From assembly GCA_014338405.1 (NCBI GenBank), contig JTDE01000144.1, positions 261,834 to 325,833 of the forward strand: a stretch of 64,000 nt of DNA, written 5' to 3'. Numbering within the stretch: the first letter of the stretch is position 1; each line of letters begins with the position of its first letter. Shown here piece after piece: positions 13,461 to 24,793 of the stretch. This DNA comes from Paragonimus skrjabini miyazakii. Its lineage: Eukaryota; Platyhelminthes; Trematoda; Plagiorchiida; Troglotrematidae. Under the pieces are notes generated by a model that was not told where the DNA came from, did no database searches, and saw nothing but the letters and a program-made list of their open reading frames with translations. Position numbers and translations under genes: made by a program.

Positions 13461-16400
13461 CTGCAAAAGCGTAAACCTGTAAAGATTCATTGTCACAGTA
13501 CAGTGTGCTATTTTCAGGCTTGATCAGGGAAAGGTCTAGGAAAATTAACTTGAAGCAGATCCCATGATCGCATCACTAGTTTTTTCATAATACTTGTTAA
13601 AGTCAGTATGAAATGTGGCAAAGGTATGTTCGTTCACTAGCCTACATACGTAATCAACCGCTTCTAACAATGGAACAGGCAAAAAACAATGAAACGTAAA
13701 CAAACAAAATCAAGCAATATCAATGCACTCCTTGATTTTTTCCCCTCTTTTTACTGGGTCCTGAATTATATCAGACGTCCGCCGTCTAAGTGTAGTCCCT
13801 TGCCATCCATTAAGCGTCTCACCTGCTTGCCTTATTTAATATCTGCTTTTCCACTTATGTACTAGCTCATGTCAGTTGGCAATCGGAGTACCACGTTGCA
13901 CACATATGTTAGATTTTAGTGGCTGCCCATTTCACAACAGCATAGATCTGAAAAAGAATTTAGTGAAAATACGTTCACGCTTGGAACAGCTGCTTTGGAT
14001 ATCTGAGAAATTTTGACAAGGCGTTCTATTTAGTGCAACCAGCAAACAGTAACATTAAATACACTATCAGCCATAACAGTCAATAATCATTGCAAGTAAA
14101 TTTTTTGTCAATTTACTAAATTGTACGGTTCATTCTGATTGTCAGTTTGCATAGTGGAGTTGCATCGTTGAATGCTGAGTTGATAAGACATACTGACGTA
14201 AATCTCAATTACAGAAATTGTGATATATCCTATAATTAGCGATAATCAGTGCAATTTCTTTGTATCTCGGGGAAAGAGAAGAGGCATACCATTCACTTAA
14301 GTGGTAAATCATTTAGCAGGAATGATTTTGCACAAGTTTCACCAAATCCTTTTTCAAACGTTTTTCCTCCAGTAACGTTTTAATGTTCGATCAATAACCT
14401 ATTTATAAACAGCTGCTTTTTGAAAAATAAATGTTGGAAGCAGCTGAACCGTCATGCGATACTTCTGGATTTTAACAAACCCAATCAGTGGTGAGCTTTT
14501 TGAGTATGGTCAGAAAAATTTATAGCTTTTTCTATACGCGCAGTGTCAGAAAATTAAGAGCAATCAATTCATTGAGCTGGAATCACCCAATGTTTGTAAC
14601 CATAAAAACTTCATGAAAGACAAAGTGAACGGCCAGAATCGGGTTCAAGTTCAAAGAGCTATCGATTTAGTTTAGTGATAATTCTCAAAGTAAGAAACAT
14701 AAGCTGATATAAACCATTGGCCATGAAATGAATCTAAAATGAAACTAAGACATGTCGCAGAAAGATAACCTCTTTACCATAATCTAGTTGAGGATTTGCC
14801 GTTGCATTTGAACAAACCAGAATTAAAGTAGCACACTATATAATAAACTGCTTTAGCCGGATAAACTTCCCAAGTCTTCATGACCTGTTGTGTCTATTTT
14901 CTTATGTTAAACGCAATACCTTCTTCATATTACTAACGTATTACACTTAGGTATATTTGTTACACACATCAACTACATATTTATCAAGTCACTTCATTGA
15001 CTCGCAACTCTAAAATTCCTCGCATATATCCAGAGCGAATTACATATTATTGCTTCGATCTTAATACTGTTCCGCTAGGCTTAATATTTTCGGGCATATT
15101 CTGAGTAATTATAGTCAACCTGAATGTTGACCGTCACGTTTAGCTAGCGTACATTGAAACCTTAAGGTGATTTGTATTGAGTTAACTCTGGCGCATACAA
15201 TATTATGAACACGTGGTGCCAATTGTAGACAAACTAGAGCTATTTTAGCCCACATTGAGATATGAGGACGCAATAATTGAGGAGTGAACGAAGAAATGCA
15301 ATCGATTGATGCTTTCCACCTTTAAAACTGCATCCGAAATTATTCCTAAGCGACACTTAACCTGATTTAAACATCTAGTAAGACAGCCTTGTTACAATGT
15401 GACAGTTTACCCTGACAGTAGATTTGACGAGTTTTTGTAAAGCTTGATTGTTCGCCGCTGTTCTGAATTTTCCGATAATGGAGTGCAAACTAAGCTACTA
15501 AGCGATGGCATTGCTACCAGAAAAAACTGGATTACAGACTTTTGCTCTTCTATGTCAAGATAAAATCAGTCCTCATGTGGGAAGTCCGTTGCACCAATAA
15601 GTTAATTTGTGTGAACCTATCTTTTTGTAAATGAAATCTACTAACCCGAACCTCACTGAAATAGCCGATGTCTAGTACAGCGAAGTCGGAATAGTAATCG
15701 AGTTGAACGTTTACAAGACTCATCAACCCCAGGACATGTTGCTGCAGTAAAACAAAGAGGGAAAACTGAAACTGTGGAATGAAACTAGTTAAAATGGTTT
15801 ACCAAAGCTCAAGCTTTTGACAACATTAGCGTTAATGATTAGTAAGAGGAAATAGTGGTGAATATAAGTCGGACATCAACTACAACGGATCTTAGCTGCT
15901 ACTGATATAATTTGAGAAATGTCGTAAACTGTCAAGTACGTGAAACAAGCGAATTATGTACATCAGACTGATAGGTACAGGACACATATCCCCACAGCTA
16001 GCGGTAGGCCACCAACACCAATGGTAATGGATAGGTTGCCACAGGCCACTTGCGCACACAACGCTCAATGATGATTGTGAATCACCGTAACTTTGCTAGT
16101 AGCCAGGGACCTTGGATTATCGAGGTTTAACAGTATTCTTAACAAGATGGATGGGTAAACTGAATGACTTGTCTGTACTACTTATCAAGCGATAGGTGAT
16201 GTTAAACTTCCAGCAACGGCTTCACCGATTTGAAATAGTTGGTTCATCAGTTTCAACCATTTCAGAATGTGTTCCATTACTCGTTGCTACCCACAGAACA
16301 CGGTTGGTAGGTTTTGTATACAACTGATAGTAATCCAAATACCAAAGTATCGCAAGTTATACTTTTTTCTGGCTTAGTGAATGAGTAGTCCACAGCTGCT

Positions 16401-17008
16401 CAAATGTATCATTATCGTCGGCTTAACATGCAAATGCATGCGATTTTCCTGTGGGACTGTCATCCGAATTTAACCTGTTTAGAAGTTGAGAATACTCCGA
16501 ACAATCGGACAAATGTTTGTCATCTTCTAACTCATATTTTCTAAGTAATATTTAGAGAATAGGATTTTCACATGCACTCTTCATGTAACGCTACGCGTTC
16601 GTGCCTCGAGAGGTGAAATGTAGAGAATCTGTAGTTGAAATTCTTAAATGGGAGCAGACTTATCACTTTATCAAAACTAGTCTGCACTTCTCAATTACGC
16701 TCTTTTGAATTTCACGTTCTGCTTACTTAACAAAGTGCTGACATTGCATACGCTCTGTGTAGAATCCCCATGCGTAATCCTAATCAGTGTATCTTAAGAG
16801 TAATGGAGGTACTTACTGTCACAAGTAGATACTACAGTACGCTTTACATGAACGAAATGGTGAAGAAACATTGTTGACCTTCCAAAGACGTACGATTACT
16901 TATAAATCAAATCAGAGAATCACCGATTAAATCATCACGGGGAGCCAAACACTGTGAATCGGGACGTAAGGTGCGATAAACCTTATATCTGCGACAAAAA
17001 TAGCTCAC
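13461..17008. other. Probable intron of the minus-strand gene, no other feature seen
   Basis: If the exon at 13359-13460 is real, this is the intron separating it from 17009-17161. I see no open frame or repeat worth naming in it. Confidence 0.35.
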
Positions 17009-17161
17009 CTTTAACAACTGAGAGTCCACACATAAGGTATGAGCATCATCCGAAAACAGCTTAATTCCGTTTGTTTGTAAATAAGAACGGGCCTGAACTG
17101 CATCTCCAATTGTCCAAACATCGACCATGGGATTTTGTAACCCGTCCAGTAATAAGACCGC
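17009..17161 (-). CDS. Second coding exon of an unrecognised multi-exon gene
   Basis: On the minus strand the frame is open for exactly 51 codons between an AG acceptor (GAAAAGACTAG) at 17162 and a consensus donor (TTAAAG then GTGAGC) after 17009. It begins with a hydrophobic AVLLLDGLQN segment and ends HTLCVDSQLLK. Both boundaries are phase 0, and the preceding exon at 17518-17616 also ends in phase 0 only 355 bases upstream. The joined N-terminus has a leucine-rich stretch across the junction that could be a signal peptide or membrane anchor. Codon content and residue mix look like real protein. I do not recognise the family. Confidence 0.5.
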
Positions 17162-17517
17162 CTAGTCTTTTCACAAGTATTTCACTTCCAACTGATGTCT
17201 CACGGAATATACGTAAAGTATAGACACGACGTTAGCTTTGTTGCTCAACTTTTTTCTTGACTTGATGAAACCTAGGCTCAATCTGAAGACTGCTAAAAGT
17301 GGTATAACAACGGATTGAAACTATTTCCTACAAAACGTCATCATATTAATGAGTTCATGAGCCTTTGTTTCCATCTGCCCAATCAGTCAGTAAACTGTCA
17401 TTCATTCGAACAGTCCAGTGACTGCTACGAAGCCATGGATTATTCCGTTCCCATAATTTTATCTTCTCTCTAGCTATTGAAATTCAAAGGTAATCAAAAC
17501 AGAAAGTGTAAACTTAC

Positions 17518-17616
17518 CGATTGTACATTTAACAGAAGGAGCGTCGCAGCAATTTGAGTACACCATTTATGATTTTCGCGCGACGTGGCCATCTTATTTT
17601 TCTTACGCTTTTCCTA
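17518..17616 (-). CDS. First coding exon (start codon at 17592-17590) of the same unrecognised gene
   Basis: Reading the minus strand, a strong acceptor (CTGTTTTTCAG) ends at 17617. A 24-base leader and an ATG with a good context (AAGATGG) follow. Twenty-five codons then lead to a consensus donor (CAATCG then GTAAGT) after 17518. The peptide starts MATSRENHKWC and ends in a leucine-rich run that continues into the next exon, consistent with a signal sequence. Because an acceptor lies so close to the start codon, the leader is either joined to a 5' non-coding exon or is a spliced-leader trans-splice site, as used by many flatworm genes. The reading frame joins the exon at 17009-17161 without a break. 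Confidence 0.5.
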
Positions 17617-19061
17617 CTGAAAAACAGACATTTATATATACTTATCAGAATCAGTTATGGGGTGTACGGGTGTTCGTAATCTTCTTGTCGTCGTCTCAGA
17701 TTCCACACATGAGGGCCGAAAAATGAAGTTTTCTTTTTCTCAGGTAGATCATAAACCAAGTTCAAATTACTAGTTGGATAATCATGTTGGTATGTTTAAA
17801 TCGTTCGAGAAAACTTCAAATTAAGAATTTGTTCGATCAAATGTCACTGCATCTTCAAAAGTGTTGATAACGTATAATTTATTTAACAAATGACAATGCA
17901 ATCGTTGCGAGTGCAGTAAAGGTGTAATTAGCAGTTACAGTTGTTCTTAGGTAACCAATGATGGTATTACTAGTCTACAGCAGCTCACCCTGAGAACTTC
18001 TCTTAGTATGTGACAGTTCCTGGCAATGTCAATCCACGACTAATGCAATTGTCTAAGGTGACCACATGAATATATACAAAAAATTCCACTGTCACACGTG
18101 AGCTACTCCTGACCTCAATCTCACGAGGTTTGACTGACAGCAGTTACATTTTCCTGTAGTTAAAATTTTACAAAACGGGTTTTAGATAAGATTAGTTACC
18201 CCTCGAATCTGAGTGGTTTACATTTTTAATTCACCCAGGTTTAGCTAATGTGATTCTTTTTTTCTGTATCAGTGAATTGATTAGCTGATGGCCGAATCGA
18301 GTCCATTTAATGTGAATGACATCCACAGTTCTTTTCCCTGACTGTTCAATCAATTGAATGGCAATAAAAGAAATGTTTAATCAACCTTACGAAATGGGTT
18401 CGCTGTTTTATGTTACATTTCAAAGTAGCAGTTTTAAAAGCGTCAGTCAGCGATCTAAACGTAACAACAGGTGTTCTTCTTCTCGGTAAAGAATATTTGA
18501 TCAAGCCAAATCCACCATTAAAATCCCAAAAAAATAAATTACTTTATTTAGCCGGCTAATTTTTGTTCACACCGTAAACAAACAGACAAAAACACAGCCA
18601 GATCAAACAGTTTGTTTGACAATGGACCATGGGAATAAGCCATATGGTGTTGACGGAAATTCATTGGTCAAAACATAACGCCGACTCAGAAGCGCTCCAT
18701 TTGAGTATTTTTGTTTTACATCGTCTATTAGACTTATTTTACAAATTTGTTGAAAAGGTCGCATGGTTTCTTCGTATCTGTGATCCATCAGCTTTATACC
18801 CACACTTTCTGATTATGTCATGGACTTGAAGTTAACCCATATCGGTCTTATTGTTGAAGCACCCTTTTCTAATCCACATGAATTTTCAATTTCTACCGTA
18901 GGGGATTCGATGAAAATGAATCTGCCGTGTTTCTCTCACTTTTCATCATAAGCAGCTGTGTCACTAATCATTATCGAAGATAGTAACTTTAAAGTGTAAA
19001 TCGGTCGCTTGTGTAGCTCGCTGTGCACTGAGAATTTCGGACCCGATTTCCAATTAATCAC
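17617..19061. other. No supportable gene
   Basis: AT-rich. It would include the promoter or 5' exon of the minus-strand gene starting at 17592 if that gene is cis-spliced. Overlapping open frames on both strands at 18603-18829 lack splice context. Confidence 0.4.
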
Positions 19062-19164
19062 CTCCAAAGCTACCATAATACTTTTGCAGTTTTCCACCAA
19101 ATTCATCAACATATACATGGTAAAGAAAGCCAGTGAGTGACAGAGCAAGTTCGACATTAGACAT
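19062..19164 (-). CDS. Candidate first coding exon, unrecognised
   Basis: The minus strand shows a pyrimidine-rich acceptor (GGGTCCTCCTCCGATAAG) about 13 bases before an ATG at 19164. Thirty-four codons follow to a donor (TTTGGAG then GTGATT), leaving one base over. The peptide starts MSNVELALSLTGFLYHVY and ends YYGSFG. As with the exon at 17518-17616, an acceptor close to the start codon suggests either a short 5' non-coding exon or trans-splicing. No phase-matched downstream exon was found before the next candidate gene. The overlapping frame of 73 codons (18936-19157) is a less likely alternative. Confidence 0.35.
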
Positions 19165-19551
19165 ATTTACATTTTTCTTATCGGAGGAGGACCCAAAAAT
19201 ATGCAAACAAACACTGAGTACATAGCAAACTCATTTGACCCACATTAACCGTGAGAACAGTGAAGTTCAAAAGACGATAGTCATAATCATCATGTGAGTT
19301 GCATCATTCCGAAAGTGGGCAATTCGGGTATTCCAAACACTACAAAGATACTTAATCGCGTGTAAGCATTCAAAGGCCAATTTTTACAAACTGATGGGCT
19401 CACAGGTATAATGAAATTGGACTGGAGCAGTCACCATCCATCAAATTCATCACCAAGGAGTCAAGCTCAATAAATGTTGGATGGTTTGCGCGATGTTTCT
19501 GAATGAATAGCGATTCACGCCGAACTTCTTATTGCAAACATACGATGGCGA

Positions 19552-19720
19552 TGTCAGTTGGATTCGGCCGTATCCGTCAATGTTATACCGGCAGAATATC
19601 TTCAAACTTCATTTGTGGAGCCATCTGGTTCGCAACTGCGAGTGTGGAATGGATCAAAAACTTAAGTACTGGGGAAAGCAAGTGTGCCGATTAGAAATCT
19701 TATGCGTTTGATTCTTTGTT
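19552..19720 (+). pseudogene. Retropepsin (aspartic protease) remnant of the gypsy element
   Basis: The frame starting at 19552 reads the flap-and-core pattern of a gypsy protease. The QLDSAVSVNVIP active-site block is followed by LRVWNG, an in-frame TAA, and VLGKASVPIRNL. The downstream FVVDDDSTSIFGLDA block continues in a different frame from about 19712. The catalytic Gly of D-S/T-G is Ala here. No gag zinc knuckle is recognisable upstream, so the 5' half of the element is missing or too decayed to see. Confidence 0.8.
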
Positions 19721-20716
19721 GTGGATGACGATTCAACATCAATCTTTGGATTGGATGCCATTCAGACAACGGATTTTGTGACTTTCCATAATGGCAATCT
19801 TCTTCATGTGTCAGAGATGTCCCGACTGTTTGAGCAATACTTTCACGTGCTTGATTCCGCTTTCGGTTGTGTGCCGGATGCTGTCGGTCTTTCTGTAGCC
19901 AGAAATGCCGTACCGACTGCGCTACCAGCCAGGACGATTGTGTCAGCCATCACTGAGAAACCTAAAGAAGAGTTGAATCGTTTGCTCGAGCTGAAAGTAA
20001 TCGCACCAGTAAACGAGTCTACCAACTGCGTCAGTCAGGTTGCAATAACGTTGAATAAGTCTGGTGATATTCGTGTATGGACTGACCCCATACCACTGAA
20101 TGCTGTGTTCGGAAAGAAACAATGCAGGTTGCCGACTCTAAACGATGTTTTTCCCGAATTAAACCGAACTCGTTGTCTTTACGAAAGTTGATTTGTCTTC
20201 TGCATACTGACAGTGATGCTCCATGAGAAATCTAACTAACTACGTTTGGCACCCCATATAGGTGTTTTCGGTGGCTGCTTTTAACTTTTGGACCACAAGT
20301 GTGGGGCAAGATTTTTTGGAAACGTCTAATTCAGGCGCTTCACAAACTCGAAGGAGAGATATGTTGCTAACGATGTGTTGACATACGGATGCACGAGTAC
20401 GAAGTACGACCGGAACCTTGAGGCTTTTCTGAAACAGTGCAGGTCGTAAAAGCTGACAAGCGATAAGATAGCTTTTCGGGCGACATAAGTGACGTTCTAT
20501 GGCCACCTAATCACATCTGAAGGACTGAAAGTCGATCAAGACCTAGTGAAAACGATCCAGAGTATTCCACTCCCCGAAGATGCCGAGGCATTTCCACGTC
20601 TTAATGACATGACTAATTACCTGAGTCGATTTATCCGAAAGCTAGCCTACACAATGTGTCCAATTCGACAACTTACACACAAAGGAGTTAAGCGAGGCCC
20701 AGCAATCAGTGTTTGA
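19721..20716 (+). pseudogene. Reverse transcriptase remnant of the gypsy element
   Basis: The first open part (19721-20191) ends the protease and enters the RT fingers: PTALPARTIVSAI, then ELNRLLELKVIAPVNEST and LPTLNDVFPELNR. A one-base shift precedes FTKVDLSSAY and a stop. TTFGTPYRCFRWL and YDRNLEAFLKQC follow in other frames. The part from 20489 restores the VTFYGHLITSEGLKVD connection block. The catalytic ADD is AND. Order and spacing are normal for the family, so damage is by point change and small indels, not large deletion. Confidence 0.88.
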
Positions 20717-21345
20717 CGAAGTGAAAAGATTAATTTTGACAGCTTCGGTACTGACATATTAGGATCGTAAGCTCCTTCTGATAATTCAGTGTGACGGCAG
20801 TCAGCCACGCCTGGGAGCTGTACTAATATACCAAGGGAGACCGACTGACTACAGAAGCCGCAGCCTTTCGACTGCGGAACGAAACTATAAACAAATCGAA
20901 GGGGAGATGCTGGCAATGGTTTTTGCTCTGGATCGCTCCAAAACGTACACATTCGGAAGACAGACAGTGGTACACACCGACCACAAACCTCTGATAGCAA
21001 TGTTGAAGACGCCATTGAGTGCTGCGCACCGACGTCTACAACGGATGATGGTCAGGCTACATGAGTACGACTGTAAGCTTGTCTACTGGCCCGGAGGCCA
21101 ACTGCACACCACGGATACTCCCTCCTTCTCTTTTGCTTATATACCTGGTGCCGTGACGGAAAGTTCTGAGCTAGAGACAATTGCATCAGTTGACTACAAG
21201 ATGCTACCGATGGACGTGATGGGTGGAGCTGAAAGACGTGACCGAAAAGAGTCAATTACTTCGGAAGTTTACTCGTGCTATAAAAGATGGCTGACCGCGG
21301 GATACAAAGAATCTGCACGAAGAACTAGTAGTATTTGTTAAGGAC
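20700..21345 (+). pseudogene. RNase H remnant of the gypsy element
   Basis: The blocks are EVKRLILTASVLTY, a stop, then IIQCDGSQPRLGAVL, SLSTAERNYKQIEGEMLA and VHTDHKPLIAMLKTPL. They match the RNase H tether typical of Ty3/gypsy pol in order and spacing. The frame 20907-21341 carries most of the domain. LHEYDCKLVYWPGGQ marks its end. Confidence 0.88.
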
Positions 21346-21424
21346 AGCGACCAGTTTGTCCAAGAAGAAGGAATAGTGTTCAGAGGAGGAATAGTCATCC
21401 CGAAGGATTTGCAACACTGAACAA

Positions 21425-22320
21425 GTCTAAGTGGCACATGTTGGGATGAGCAGTTTTATTCAGAGGGCAAAGGAACTTTATTTCTGGCTAGGCATGTCCA
21501 GTAAGATAAAGCAATACATAGCCAAGTATGAAATTAGCAGAAGGCACGATTTATGTCAAGTGAAGGAAACGATGTTGCGGAGAGAACTTCAGAAAAGAAC
21601 TTGGCAACTAGTTGCAACCGATTTATTCACGCACGGTAAGAAACAGTACCTGGTCACGGTGTACTATTTTTCAAACTATTTTGAAATTGACTGGCTAACC
21701 ATTACCACTGTTAGTCTAATCGTCAACAGACTGTCTGCTCACATCGCTGGCTTTGGCACGCCAAAGGTGTTTATATCTGGTAGTGGTCCTCAGTTTTTCT
21801 GCGCGGAATTCAAGACGTTTGCAGATAAGTGGAAGTTTCAACCTCAAATAAGTGGCTCGTACCACAACTAGTCAAACGAGAAGGCCGAGATAGCAGTTAA
21901 GGCTACCCATAGATTATTGCGGACTGCCCAAAAGTCAGGGGAATACCCATATCCATTGCTTCTATAACAAAATGCAGAATGAGGTCAATGGATACAGCGT
22001 GACGCAGCAAACGTATAGTAAAAGGACAAGGACAAAATTGCTGGTGGCATCTGAACTCTTACGCTATGACATATTAGACGAGTGAGATGTTCAGAAGAGC
22101 CTATAATCACGTACAATGCACTAAACTTGTACTATGATCGCGAGGCTTGGAAACTTACAAGCATGTGGGTCCAATGTGTTCCTGAGAACCCGAGACAGTG
22201 GACAAGTGGTGTGGTGGTCAATGATCATGTGCATAAGTTATGCGATGTGGATGTGGATGTGGTGGTGAAAAGAAGAAATTCCGTATATTTGCGAGGGCGT
22301 ACTTTGCCGTGAAGAGAGAC
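21425..22320 (+). pseudogene. Integrase remnant of the gypsy element
   Basis: The N-terminal zinc-binding region keeps AHVG and QRAKELYFW, but the paired cysteines of the usual K-C-x-x-C are Tyr and Ser. The catalytic core shows VATDLFTHGKKQYLVTV, a second site where the aspartate of S-D-N-G is Gly (21779-21781), a stop at 21869-21871 and then SNEKAEIAVKATHRLL carrying the third acidic residue. A degraded C-terminal domain (YYDREAW, WTSGVVV) ends near 22320. Confidence 0.88.
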
Positions 22321-22339
22321 CCGTGATGCCAACCATAAG

Positions 22340-22660
22340 GAGTCATTAAGAACGAGGACTGGAAAAACTTATCAAAAATAAAAGTATCTAATGAGACTTG
22401 ACTGGAACAGTTTTCTGAATGACGAAGGTTCAGCTGATCAGAACTCACACAGGCTGCTGTAAGCCGGACTGTGGTCGATCGGCGCCAGTCAGTCAGAAAT
22501 GTTGATCGGCTGCCCCGTTGACAAATGTCGTTCACTTGTAAAATAAGTGTTATTTTTCCAATAAATTGAGATTGCTCATTGCCTCTCAAATTCCTGCTTT
22601 GGTTTCTTCTTGTTTGGGTAGCCCAATAGTTGACAGCAGGTATCACGCATTTTTTATTCT
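22340..22660 (+). repeat. Possible 3' LTR remnant of the gypsy element
   Basis: Directly after the integrase remnant, AATAAA-like signals (near 22377 and 22560) and a T-rich segment TTTGGTTTCTTCTTGTTTGGG suggest the R-U5 part of a long terminal repeat. No matching copy upstream of 19540 and no clear TG...CA ends were found, so this is positional inference. Confidence 0.3.
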
Positions 22661-24655
22661 TGACATCACTTAGTTACATTGTGGCGTCCTCTTTGCGAAT
22701 AAGTGCACCAGAAAATCTAATCAGGTTATTATAATAACTAAACCAACTAACATTTATTACGGTTTTATTTCCAAGGTCATGGCTGGGGGACAAAAATTTA
22801 CAATAATCTAATATAGATCAACTGTCTTGTAAACAAATCTCATCGCGAGGCTAGTTTATACTCATCGCAAGCATAAAATATTACATTAAACATAGTCGTT
22901 ACATTTTAATGATTAGCTCCAAACTTCTCTGCCTCCGGTTTTGTTCTTGTTTCGACCAACCTAAAAAGGTAACTGGACTGTTATTAATCATAAACCTGCC
23001 CACGGGACCATCCATTTTATGAGGACTATTTGAAGTAAAGCTTGTGAATCTATGATTGTTATCCAAAACAGTTAATTGTGCATAACAACATCAACCTTTC
23101 ACGTCAGAAGTTCATTATTACGTGAAATTATGACGGTCCACTCATGTGAGCTAACTGGAAGACGACCAATTCCTCATGGACACTTTATAAACTGGACTGA
23201 CAATTAATTTTAGCCAATAATGAAGACCCACCTTGCGATAGGCAAATTTACACATATTTTGAACAAAACTTACGACATCGATAATGTATTTTTAGGATAA
23301 GTAGCAGAAGATATAGAGAACCAGAGAACGAGTGTTTTTACGGATGCATTCACGAATTACCTGAAGTGAAGCTAACAAGGCACGGAAAATGTTCTATAGG
23401 TTCCGGCTAACATTTTACTCACCTTCAGTAAATGGATTACCTCTTCTTCTCAGTGAGCAGAAGGTACAATTAATACAGGGGGAACAAGAGTATTTAATGA
23501 GCGCTGTGAAATTTTTTTTCAAGATAAACGAACGTCACCATTATAGAACATCTTAACCCATTAAATCTGAGGAATAACCAAACCGTCCTAAATACTACAC
23601 TGCTTTAGAATGAAAATTAGCAAATAGTCATTTATATCATCTCATGTTTCCTCCCTCAACGACACAGCCAATACAAAATAGTCATGATCTGGACTACCTC
23701 CTTTCAAGCTATAATCAAGTGTTCTCTTATCAGTCGTCAAAGTGAACGCTGTTTTGAGATAATACTCCCACGCTTTTGTGCGAAAAAAGATTTGACGACC
23801 GCTGCAGGTTGTTTAAGGTAAGATAACTGATATTCTTGGGAAGCAAATTAGCACACACACCTGTTATTGTGGTAGTTGACAACATCTACGCAATTGCATA
23901 AGGTGAGTCATGTCCAGCTCTACACATCCTTTATGTTATATTTGCCAATTTTTTCGAACGTGCAAGAAACATACTGCGGCAAGTGACTACTACACATTTT
24001 CCACCGTAAATTTTGCGAATAAATCAGCTGAAAAGAAAATACTATTTTGAGAGGTGCGTCCAGTTTCCACAGTCCTGTCTACCGCACTATGTGTGACTTA
24101 CATAATACAAAAGCTATTGCAATTTTGCGTAATTTTTGAGGTGCTCGTTGGGCGACTGCTGAAAGTGGAATAAGTGAATTCATTTCACAAGATAATAATC
24201 GTTCGTAATTAACGTAAATGCTGTTATTATTGCCAGTTTTTGGTTATTTTTCGGTTGTTGTTCGACCTGACTGCTAGTATTTACGCACAACTTAACCAGC
24301 TGGTGATTAAAGAATGGTTTGACTGTTCTACCCTCTGTGAGGACAAGCTCTCGATCCACACAACTTGTCTGCGTTGAGACTGACTACCTTCGTTTGATTA
24401 AAACTGCACCCACTCCTGTACACTTATATTGTGGTTGTCACCCACAGGTTTTCAATATTCCAGTGCCTAGATAGGTAAATAAAAGGTTAACCATTCGCCG
24501 TATTTTTTTCCTCTACAAAAAGAGTTAATTTCCGTGAAATTACCCCAACTTCTTAAAACATAAAACATTATATTTCAACAAAAACGTCTAACTTAAACGA
24601 ACTTTTACTTCAATGTAATTGAAGTCAGCATTTAGGTTCACCAATTTTTGTTTAC
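22661..24655. other. No supportable gene
   Basis: AT-rich intergenic or intronic sequence. I see no domain, RNA gene or repeat structure. Confidence 0.5.
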
Positions 24656-24793
24656 TTTCAGAACTCCCAATAACTTCAAGACATGGATTGTTCCCTGTTG
24701 GATCGGTGTGTTTGCTTGGATTTGAAACACACGTGAATGGAATAGTGACAACTCCAACGGTTATCATCAAACCCATGATAACTGTTATGCCGC
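24656..24793 (-). CDS. Candidate exon encoding a transmembrane segment plus Cys-containing loop
   Basis: The minus strand has one of the best acceptors in the window (ACTTTTATTGTCTGTTTCCAACCAG) before 24793, and a donor (TCTGAAA then GTAAAC) after 24656. The open frame gives about 45 residues: a hydrophobic segment (ITVIMGLMITVGVVTIPF), then a loop CVSNPSKHTDPTGNNPC, which looks like one membrane helix followed by an extracellular disulphide loop. The exon is phase 1 at both ends. The exon at 26488-26592 upstream also leaves one base, so the two could be consecutive. I do not recognise the family. The opposite-strand frame of 74 codons is probably its shadow. Confidence 0.42.

Larger units (their letters stand above)
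19540..22320 (+). mobile_element. Decayed Ty3/gypsy LTR retrotransposon polyprotein
   Basis: Conserved polyprotein blocks appear in the order protease, reverse transcriptase, RNase H, integrase, typical of Ty3/gypsy elements.
- Protease: QLDSAVSVNVIP near 19553, where the catalytic D-S-G is now D-S-A.
- RT: a PTALPARTIVSAI entry block near 19916, FTKVDLSSAY near 20178 in another frame, then the catalytic box as AND at 20366-20374 instead of ADD.
- RNase H: includes VHTDHKPLIAML near 20973.
- Integrase: has an AHVG histidine, but both zinc-finger cysteines are replaced near 21530; it has TDLF, then SGSGPQ in place of S-D-N-G near 21779.
- C-terminal domain: recognisable at about 22100-22320.
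Multiple frameshifts and stops, plus three damaged catalytic sites, show that the copy is dead. Confidence 0.93.

Noticed and set aside
16595..16660. GAGGTGAAAT and TGAAATTCTTAAATGG, reminiscent of small-subunit rRNA
   Set aside because: The words are short, separated and in the wrong arrangement; no rRNA context surrounds them.
20647..21029. 122- and 68-codon minus-strand frames
   Set aside because: Both are antisense to the gypsy RNase H remnant, whose domain is clearly on the plus strand.
22218..22646. 142-codon minus-strand frame
   Set aside because: It lies antisense to the gypsy integrase C-terminus and possible LTR, so it is a shadow of the retroelement.
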